Assembly: GCA_040830545.1 (NCBI GenBank)
Contig: JBFOMB010000154.1
Span: 1-13,292, forward strand
Direction of reading: 5' to 3'
Length of the DNA: 13,292 nucleotides
DNA from: HXMU1420-2 sp040830545
Lineage (GTDB): Bacteria; Pseudomonadota; Alphaproteobacteria; Rhodobacterales; Rhodobacteraceae
Below are positions 6,792 to 12,358 of the stretch, in pieces. How positions within the stretch are numbered: position 1 is the first letter of the stretch; each line of letters opens with the position of its first letter. The notes under the pieces are model-generated. The model did not search any database, was not told the origin of the DNA, and saw only the letters and a list, made by a program, of their open reading frames with translations. A program made the position numbers and the translations under genes.

Positions 6792-7508
6792 ATGCGTATC
6801 CTTCTCGTCGAAGACGATCCGGCGACGTCAAAAAGTATCGAGCTGATGTTGAGCCATGCCAACCTGAACGTCTACTCGACGGATTTGGGGGAGGAAGGGA
6901 TCGACCTGGCGAAACTGTATGACTACGATTTGATCCTTCTTGACCTGAACCTGCCCGACATGAATGGGCATGAGGTGCTGCGCCAGTTGCGACTGGCTCG
7001 GGTTGAAACACCGATCCTCATCCTGTCTGGCGAAGACGATACCGAGATGAAAATCAAGGGCTTCGGTTTTGGCGCGGATGACTACATGACCAAACCCTTC
7101 CATCGCGAAGAGCTGGTAGCGCGCATCCACGCGATTATCCGCCGCTCCAAAGGGCACTCGCAATCGGTGATCCGAACCGGGAAAATTTCGGTCAATCTGG
7201 ATGCCAAAACGGTGGATGTTGGTGGGCAGCCCGTGCATCTGACCGGCAAAGAATACCAGATGCTGGAACTGCTGTCGCTGCGCAAGGGCACGACCCTGAC
7301 GAAAGAAATGTTCCTGAACCATCTCTATGGCGGTATGGACGAACCGGAACTGAAGATCATCGACGTATTCATCTGCAAGTTGCGCAAAAAACTGTCGACC
7401 GCCACAGATGGTGAGAATTACATTGAAACCGTGTGGGGGCGTGGATACGTCCTGCGCGATCCTCAAGATGACACAGGGCAGCAACCCCGCCTCGCCGTGA
7501 GCGCCTGA
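6792..7508 (+). CDS. ctrA: Cell cycle response regulator CtrA
   Basis: OmpR-type response regulator that controls cell-cycle, motility and, in Rhodobacterales, gene-transfer-agent genes. The 238-residue protein has an N-terminal receiver (1-120) with the acidic pair Glu7-Asp8-Asp9, phospho-acceptor Asp51 (ILLDLNLPDMNG) and Lys101 (DDYMTKPFH). The winged-helix output domain includes TGKEYQMLELLSLRKGTTLT and GGMDEPELKIIDVFICKLRK, nearly invariant among CtrA orthologues. I start at 6792 because MRILLVEDD is the family N-terminus and GGAG lies at 6779-6782; an in-frame ATG at 6699 adds 31 unlike residues. The tail ends in LAVSA rather than the Ala-Ala that serves as the ClpXP signal in Caulobacter CtrA. 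Confidence 0.97.
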   Translation: MRILLVEDDPATSKSIELMLSHANLNVYSTDLGEEGIDLAKLYDYDLILLDLNLPDMNGHEVLRQLRLARVETPILILSGEDDTEMKIKGFGFGADDYMTKPFHREELVARIHAIIRRSKGHSQSVIRTGKISVNLDAKTVDVGGQPVHLTGKEYQMLELLSLRKGTTLTKEMFLNHLYGGMDEPELKIIDVFICKLRKKLSTATDGENYIETVWGRGYVLRDPQDDTGQQPRLAVSA

Positions 7509-7533
7509 GCCGGCGCGGGACGGCGCGCCTGGC
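7509..7533 (+). other. Stem-loop directly after the ctrA stop
   Basis: GCCGGCGCG pairs with CGCGCC-T-GGC (9 bp, one bulged T, 6-nt loop GGACGG), starting at the first base after the stop codon. No T-run follows, so it is not a classic terminator; it could protect the 3' end of the ctrA mRNA. The remaining 95 bases before ligA show no recognisable gene or promoter. Confidence 0.4.
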
Positions 7534-7628
7534 CATCACCACCACTCACGAACGTCTGCTGACCTCTCTGGACCTGACGCATTGGCCGTCCTATCACTCG
7601 GGAAAGGTCGCGATATGCGAGGGTGGAG

Positions 7629-9752
7629 ATGTCGGACAAAGACGTAAACGCGCTGACACAGGCCGAAGCTGCAGCGGAACTCGAACGTCTGGCCCGCGAA
7701 CTGGGACAGGCGAACGAAGATTATCACACGCGTGATGCGCCTGTCCTGACGGACGCGGTCTACGACCATCTGAAACAACGCAACGCCGCGATTGAGGCGC
7801 GGTTTCCCTACCTCAAACGCAGCGACAGCCCATCAGATCAGGTCGGCGCGCCGGTTTCGGAAGGGTTTTCCAAGGTCACACATGCCGTTCGGATGTTGTC
7901 GCTTAGCAATGCGTTTGACGGCGAGGATGTGCGCGAGTTTGACGCGAGTGTCCGCAAGTACCTGGGCCTGGGTACGGACGATGCGCTAAGTTACACAGCA
8001 GAGCCGAAAATCGATGGGCTGAGTCTGTCTTTGCGTTACGAACAAGGTCGTCTGGTCCAAGCGGCCACCCGAGGGGACGGACAAGTCGGTGAAAATGTGA
8101 CTGCCAATGCCAAAACGGTGGAGGATATTCCGACTCAATTGGTGGGCGCGCCTGACGTGCTGGAGGTGCGAGGTGAGGTCTACATGTCCCACGCGGACTT
8201 CGCAGCCTTGAATGAACGGCAGGTGGAAACCGGCGGTAAGAGCTTTGCCAATCCCCGCAACGCCGCAGCGGGCAGCCTGCGGCAACTGGATTCCGAGGTC
8301 ACCAGGTCCCGCCCGCTCCGGTTTTTTGCGTACGCCTGGGGTGAGGTTAGCGAACCAATTGCCACCACCCAGTCCGACGCTATTGCGCGCCTCTCTGATC
8401 TCGGATTTCAGGTCAACCCGCTGACCCAATCCTGCGCTGACCCGGACGACATGCTGGCACATTATGCGCTGATCGAGGCGCAGAGAGCGGATCTCGGCTA
8501 TGACATTGATGGGGTTGTCTACAAGGTCGACGATTTGGCGTTGCAGGCGCGGTTGGGCTTCCGTTCTACCACACCTCGCTGGGCGATTGCGCACAAGTTC
8601 CCGGCCGAACTGGCCTGGACCCGGTTGGAGGCGATCGACATACAGGTCGGTCGCACCGGCGCATTGAGCCCAGTGGCCCGGTTGCAGCCGGTAACGGTGG
8701 GCGGTGTCGTCGTCTCCAACGCAACCCTGCACAACGAAGACTACATCGCGGGGCTTGATTCCAATGGCCAACCTATCCGTGACGGCAAAGACATCCGCGT
8801 TGGGGATTGGGTACAGGTCTATCGCGCAGGCGACGTGATCCCGAAAGTGGCGGACGTAGACCTCGCTAAACGTCCAAAAGACAGCGTGCCTTTCGCCTTC
8901 CCTGAGCTTTGCCCGGAATGCAACAGCCCGGCCATCCGCGAAGAAAGTGACGCCGTGCGGCGTTGCACAGGCGGACTGATTTGCCCGGCGCAAGCGGTTG
9001 AAAAACTGCGCCATTTCGTGTCCCGCAAGGCGTTTGACATCGAGGGTCTGGGCGCAAAGCAGGTCGAAATGTTCTATGACGACCCGGACCTTCCCGTACG
9101 CGAACCGGCGGACATTTTCACCCTCGCCGCGCGAGACGTCGAAAACCTGGCACGCCTCAAGAACCGCCATGGCTGGGGCGCGCAAAGTGCAGACAACCTG
9201 TTCCGCGCCATCGGCGACAAGCGCCGGATCGGTTTTGGCCGTGTCCTGTTTGCTTTGGGCCTGCGTCACGTGGGCGAGGCGGCTGCGAACCTGATCGCGC
9301 GGCACTACGGGTCCTGGGCTGCGTTCCTCACTGCGATGGATCAGGCGGCAGGGTTCGAGGGGCCGGAATGGGAGGGCCTGTTGGGCATTGACGGCGTGGG
9401 CGAGGTTATGGCGCGTTCGCTCGTCGGGGCCTTCGCGGCAGAGGGAGAGAGGGGCTCGATTGACCGACTGGTGGCACATCTGGACATTCAGGACGCAGAA
9501 CAACCCCGTGTCGAGGGCAGCCCGGTCGCAGGCAAAACCGTGGTCTTCACCGGCACGCTGGAGAAGATGACCCGCGCAGAGGCCAAGGCACGGGCGGAAG
9601 CACTGGGGGCCAAGGTCTCGGGCTCGGTGTCTTCCAAGACCGACCTGCTGGTGGCAGGGCCCGGCGCCGGGTCCAAGGCAAAGAAGGCAGCGGATCTGGG
9701 TATTGAAACACTTGACGAAGATGGCTGGCTCGACCTGATTGGCGCGTTATGA
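7629..9752 (+). CDS. ligA: NAD-dependent DNA ligase LigA
   Basis: Seals nicks in replication and repair using NAD+. The 707-residue protein has the family's domain order: N-terminal Ia domain with DAVYDHL, adenylation domain with the nucleophile Lys127 in EPKIDG, oligonucleotide-binding domain (GRTGALSPVARLQPV, 341-355), a four-Cys zinc finger (Cys428, 431, 446, 452), helix-hairpin-helix region (LGLRHVGEAAANLI) and a C-terminal BRCT domain from about residue 630 (GKTVVFTGTLEKMTR). I prefer the ATG at 7629 to the in-frame GTG at 7623, because GAGGG at 7619-7623 is better spaced for it. The stop overlaps the recG start by four bases. Confidence 0.97.
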   Translation: MSDKDVNALTQAEAAAELERLARELGQANEDYHTRDAPVLTDAVYDHLKQRNAAIEARFPYLKRSDSPSDQVGAPVSEGFSKVTHAVRMLSLSNAFDGEDVREFDASVRKYLGLGTDDALSYTAEPKIDGLSLSLRYEQGRLVQAATRGDGQVGENVTANAKTVEDIPTQLVGAPDVLEVRGEVYMSHADFAALNERQVETGGKSFANPRNAAAGSLRQLDSEVTRSRPLRFFAYAWGEVSEPIATTQSDAIARLSDLGFQVNPLTQSCADPDDMLAHYALIEAQRADLGYDIDGVVYKVDDLALQARLGFRSTTPRWAIAHKFPAELAWTRLEAIDIQVGRTGALSPVARLQPVTVGGVVVSNATLHNEDYIAGLDSNGQPIRDGKDIRVGDWVQVYRAGDVIPKVADVDLAKRPKDSVPFAFPELCPECNSPAIREESDAVRRCTGGLICPAQAVEKLRHFVSRKAFDIEGLGAKQVEMFYDDPDLPVREPADIFTLAARDVENLARLKNRHGWGAQSADNLFRAIGDKRRIGFGRVLFALGLRHVGEAAANLIARHYGSWAAFLTAMDQAAGFEGPEWEGLLGIDGVGEVMARSLVGAFAAEGERGSIDRLVAHLDIQDAEQPRVEGSPVAGKTVVFTGTLEKMTRAEAKARAEALGAKVSGSVSSKTDLLVAGPGAGSKAKKAADLGIETLDEDGWLDLIGAL

Positions 9753-11842
9753 CTACGGGTCGACCCGAGCAGTTGTTCCCGCTTTTTGCGGGGCTTGAAA
9801 CGCTGGATGGGGTCGGCCCAAAAACGGCGCGTTTGCTGGAACAGGCTGAGATCGAGGCGCCGCGCGACCTGCTGTTTTCCTTGCCTTACGCAGTGGTGGA
9901 TCGGCGTCGGCGCGACACGATCCGGGGTGTGGAACCGTCCCAGATCGTCACGATCGAGGTTACGGTTGGCGGACACCGCCCCTCCCGAACACGCGGTGGC
10001 CCGTATCGCGTGCATGTTGAGGATGCGGAGGCAGATTTTCAGCTGGTCTTCTTTCACGCACGCGGAGACTACCTGAAACGTCTGCTGCCCGAAGGCGCAC
10101 GGCGTTTGGTGTCGGGAAAGCTGGAGATATTCGACGGGATGGCACAGATGGTGCATCCCGACCATGTTCTGGCCCCCGACGAGGCGTCCGAAATGCCAAG
10201 TTTCGAGCCAGTCTATCATCTGACCCAAGGTGTGTCGCTGAAAGTGATGACCCGCGCTGTCCGCAACGCGTTGGAGCGCGCTCCCGAACTGGCGGAATGG
10301 TCCGATCCCGAATTGGTCGAGCGCGAATCCTGGCCCGTGTGGCATGACGCGGTGGCGGAGGCGCACGCGCCCGAGGGGCTGGCGGACTTAACGCCGACCG
10401 CTCCGGCGCGACAGCGGCTGGCCTATGATGAGCTACTTGCACATCAATTGACGCTGGCTCTGGCACGCCAAGGGCAGCGGCGTGTGCGTGGGATTGAGAG
10501 CGTCGGCACCGGGCAACTGCGGACCAAGGTGCTTAGCGCCTTGCCGTATCGTCCGACGAATGCCCAGCACCGCGCGATGGAGGAAATCGCGGCGGATATG
10601 GCGGCGCCAGAGCGTATGAACCGCCTGCTACAGGGTGATGTGGGGGCGGGTAAGACATTGGTTGCCCTGATGGCGCTGCTGGTTGCGGTCGAGGCTGGCG
10701 GGCAGGGGGTCCTGATGGCCCCGACAGAAATCCTCGCGCGGCAGCATCTGGAGGGGTTGCAGCCCATGGCCGAAGCGGCAGGTGTGGTGCTGGACCTGCT
10801 GACCGGGCGCGACAAAGGAGCGGAGCGTCAGGCGAAGCTTGCAGCGCTCAAACGCGGGGACATCCAGATACTGTTGGGCACGCATGCGGTGTTTCAGGCG
10901 GATGTGGAATTTGCCGACCTACGGCTCGCTGTCGTGGATGAGCAGCATCGGTTCGGGGTTCGGCAACGGTTGGAGCTGTCGGAAAAGGGCGCGGCGGCGG
11001 ATGTGCTGGTGATGACGGCAACGCCGATCCCGCGTTCGCTGGCGCTGGCGCAGTACGGGGATATGGATGTTTCGGTGCTGGATGAAAAGCCGCCCGGGCG
11101 CAAACCTATCACCACGGCGGTGGTCAGCACCGAGCGGATGGACGAGGTCATAAATCGACTGCGTGACGTGATTGCCGAAGGGCGGCAGTGCTACTGGGTT
11201 TGCCCACTGGTGGACGAATCCGAGGTGTCGGATCACACGGCGGCAGAGGATCGGTTCAAACGTTTGCGGGCGGTTCTGGGTGAAGGTGTCGTGGGGCTGG
11301 TTCACGGGCAGATGCCGCCGGCAGAAAAGGACGCGGCAATGGCGGCCTTCGTGGCCGGGGAGACCAAGGTTTTGGTGGCCACAACCGTGATCGAAGTCGG
11401 TGTGAACGTGCCCAATGCGACGATCATGGTCATCGAACAGGCCGAGGTGTTCGGTCTGGCGCAGCTGCATCAGTTGCGGGGGCGTGTTGGCCGGGGGGAG
11501 GCGGCATCGACCTGCCTACTGCTTTATCGTCCCCCGTTGAGCGAGGGTGGTCGACGGCGGTTGGAAGTGTTGCGCGAGACCGAGGATGGATTCCGCATAG
11601 CTGAAACCGATTTGCAGATTCGCGGGGCCGGGGATCTGATTGGCACCGCGCAGTCGGGCCTGCCGAAGTTCCGGATCGCTGATCTGGAACGACAGGCCGG
11701 GCTGATGGAAACCGCGCGCAGTGACGCACGCCATCTATTGGAGATTGATCCATCATTGGAAAGCGACCGGGGCCGTGCTGCACGTGTTCTGCTTTGGCTA
11801 ATGCGGCAGGACCGCGCGATCCGTTTGATTTCAGTGGGTTAG
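9749..11842 (+). CDS. recG: ATP-dependent DNA helicase RecG
   Basis: Superfamily 2 helicase that reverses stalled forks and migrates branched DNA. The 697-residue protein has an N-terminal wedge/OB domain (about 60-150), Walker A GDVGAGKT (296-303), the Walker B variant DEQH (397-400) used by RecG, motif III MTATPIPRSL, and the C-terminal helicase lobe with VATTVIEVGVNVPNATIMVI and QLHQLRGRVGRG. RIRGAGDLIGTAQSG-like sequence near the C-terminus (IRGAGDLIGTAQSG) is the RecG/Mfd-type TRG region. Its start is embedded in the ligA stop (ATGA), so the two repair genes are probably co-translated. The GTTC-repeat region begins within three bases of its stop codon. Confidence 0.97.
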   Translation: MTTGRPEQLFPLFAGLETLDGVGPKTARLLEQAEIEAPRDLLFSLPYAVVDRRRRDTIRGVEPSQIVTIEVTVGGHRPSRTRGGPYRVHVEDAEADFQLVFFHARGDYLKRLLPEGARRLVSGKLEIFDGMAQMVHPDHVLAPDEASEMPSFEPVYHLTQGVSLKVMTRAVRNALERAPELAEWSDPELVERESWPVWHDAVAEAHAPEGLADLTPTAPARQRLAYDELLAHQLTLALARQGQRRVRGIESVGTGQLRTKVLSALPYRPTNAQHRAMEEIAADMAAPERMNRLLQGDVGAGKTLVALMALLVAVEAGGQGVLMAPTEILARQHLEGLQPMAEAAGVVLDLLTGRDKGAERQAKLAALKRGDIQILLGTHAVFQADVEFADLRLAVVDEQHRFGVRQRLELSEKGAAADVLVMTATPIPRSLALAQYGDMDVSVLDEKPPGRKPITTAVVSTERMDEVINRLRDVIAEGRQCYWVCPLVDESEVSDHTAAEDRFKRLRAVLGEGVVGLVHGQMPPAEKDAAMAAFVAGETKVLVATTVIEVGVNVPNATIMVIEQAEVFGLAQLHQLRGRVGRGEAASTCLLLYRPPLSEGGRRRLEVLRETEDGFRIAETDLQIRGAGDLIGTAQSGLPKFRIADLERQAGLMETARSDARHLLEIDPSLESDRGRAARVLLWLMRQDRAIRLISVG

Positions 11843-11844
11843 CA

Positions 11845-11886
11845 AAAAAGTTCGCAAATGTTCTCAAAAAGTTCTTGAATGTTCTC
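11845..11886 (+). repeat. Tandem 21-bp repeat (two units, 18/21 identical)
   Basis: Units at 11845-11865 and 11866-11886 abut exactly. Each runs AAAAAGTTC, three variable bases, AATGTTCTC or ATGTTCTC-like right half; they differ only in three consecutive positions. A third GTTC at 11887 and an inverted GAAC at 11898-11901 follow. A 21-bp period is two helical turns, so proteins bound to successive units would sit on one face of the DNA. Confidence 0.75.
11860..11874 (+). promoter_or_regulatory. LexA (SOS) operator candidate, GTTC-N7-GTTC
   Basis: GTTC, seven bases (TCAAAAA), GTTC: an exact match to the operator form known for LexA in Rhodobacter and other alphaproteobacteria. It bridges the two 21-bp units. 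Neighbouring GTTC pairs at 11850/11860 and 11871/11881 are spaced N6, and GTTCTC (11881-11886) with GAGAAC (11896-11901) makes an inverted pair. It lies 69-83 bases before the small ORF at 11943, a reasonable promoter distance. Confidence 0.55.
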
Positions 11887-11907
11887 GTTCAAAATGAGAA
11901 CAAAGGG

Positions 11908-11924
11908 TCAACAAATCGTTAACC
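11908..11924 (+). promoter_or_regulatory. Near-consensus CtrA box upstream of the small ORF
   Basis: TCAA-N7-TTAACC, one mismatch from TTAA-N7-TTAA and with the same trailing CC as the box before ctrA. The site has dyad symmetry (GGTCAAC-N5-GTTAACC, 11906-11924, one mismatch). It ends 18 bases before the small ORF's start. That is close enough that bound CtrA might repress rather than activate, depending on the transcription start. Confidence 0.4.
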
Positions 11925-11942
11925 AAGACCCGGAACCAACCC

Positions 11943-12065
11943 ATGCTGACCCTGATCAAAGAGACCGCTGAACGCTCTGCTGGCACCTTGTTGCTGGACT
12001 TCGCAGGTGTGGCCGCGCTGGCGGTGATTTTTGTAGCTGGTCTGCATCTTCCGGTTCTCGCCTGA
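11943..12065 (+). CDS. Small single-span membrane peptide, 40 aa (hypothetical)
   Basis: An ATG-started ORF of 40 codons ending in TGA, too short for usual gene callers. I do not recognise a family. Residues 1-13 are polar and mixed-charge (Lys6, Glu7, Glu10, Arg11), suggesting an amphipathic start. Residues 14-34 form a hydrophobic span with one Asp at 19 and a core AGVAALAVIFVAGL, and the end HLPVLA is short and uncharged. GGAA at 11932-11935 gives a modest ribosome site seven bases upstream. GTTC repeats with a LexA-type site lie upstream, and a structured segment plus terminator follow, so it looks like its own transcription unit. Size, topology and the putative SOS site resemble SidA or TisB, which is analogy only; an untranslated RNA is the main alternative. 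Confidence 0.5.
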   Translation: MLTLIKETAERSAGTLLLDFAGVAALAVIFVAGLHLPVLA

Positions 12066-12080
12066 CACCAAGTTTCTGCC

Positions 12081-12189
12081 TGCGATCTCGTCCCGGCCGC
12101 CGCCACATCCTGTCCCATCCGATGTAGGGGCTTACCTGCCTTTTCCGACCCCTCCAGGGCGGCCTGCCGGACCCCAGACGAGACACGCA
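12081..12189 (+). ncRNA. Structured RNA candidate: long helix closing a three-way junction
   Basis: Hand folding gives a closing helix of 22 bp in four blocks: 81-84/186-189, 86-92/177-183, 93-97/166-170 and 99-104/158-163 (add 12000), with small internal loops. It encloses two hairpins, 105-109/121-125 (11-nt loop) and 126-130/149-153 (18-nt loop). The helix and two hairpins abut with no unpaired base at two of the three junction strands. An intrinsic terminator follows seven bases later on the same strand, so the segment is either the 3' part of the small ORF's mRNA or a separate small RNA. I do not recognise it as a known riboswitch, 6S, SRP or tmRNA. GC-rich sequence inflates chance pairing; no covariation has been tested. 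Confidence 0.45.
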
Positions 12190-12196
12190 TCACCTG

Positions 12197-12235
12197 CCGC
12201 CGCCATCTCGCCCGGGATGTGCGGCGGTTTTTTTT
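12197..12235 (+). terminator. Intrinsic terminator of the small ORF / structured RNA unit
   Basis: CCGCCGC pairs with GCGGCGG (7 bp), continued after one bulged T by CATC/GATG (4 bp) around an 8-nt loop, and followed directly by eight T. This is a strong plus-strand terminator. With recG ending at 11842, it implies a deliberately ended transcript covering 11943-12235. Confidence 0.9.
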
Positions 12236-12276
12236 GTTCTGACCAGGTGTCCGAAGGCGCACCGTGCGCACATCGA

Positions 12277-12310
12277 CAAAAATGAAAAAGCCCCGGACAA
12301 TGCCGGGGCT
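12277..12310 (-). terminator. Intrinsic terminator of ctaD
   Basis: On the minus strand AGCCCCGG and CCGGGGCT form an 8-bp stem with a 6-nt loop, followed by TTTTCATTTTT. It lies about 46 bases beyond the ctaD stop. On the plus strand the right flank is only weakly T-rich, so the main direction is minus. Its stem resembles palindrome copy 1. Confidence 0.85.
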
Positions 12311-12327
12311 TTCAATTGTTTTGCCAA

Positions 12328-12358
12328 GAGGTCCCGGGTCAGGCCCGGGACTGCGTCA
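12328..12358 (+). repeat. GC-rich interspersed palindrome, copy 4
   Basis: GAG, GTCCCGGG, loop TCAGG, CCCGGGAC, TGCGTCA. The right flank contains the complement of the ctaD stop codon, so the element sits between stop and terminator and would be transcribed in the ctaD 3' end. Confidence 0.8.

Noticed and set aside
7472..7628. Coding-like frame in the ctrA-ligA gap (reads THERLLTSLDLTHWPSY...)
   Set aside because: No ATG, GTG or TTG start is available after the preceding stop, and the frame runs on into ligA out of phase. Possibly a gene remnant, but I cannot support it.
7986..9503. 505-codon open frame on the minus strand opposite ligA
   Set aside because: Entirely within well-conserved ligA; the predicted protein has no recognisable motif. 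A G+C-driven shadow frame.
12081..12189. Known RNA classes (cobalamin or glycine riboswitch, SRP RNA, 6S, tmRNA)
   Set aside because: I looked for their hallmark sequences on both strands and saw none; nor is there a downstream plus-strand gene for a riboswitch to control.
11864..12271. 135-codon minus-strand frame opposite the small ORF
   Set aside because: Arg-rich, motif-free translation that spans a strong plus-strand terminator and the GTTC array; no ribosome site or promoter seen.
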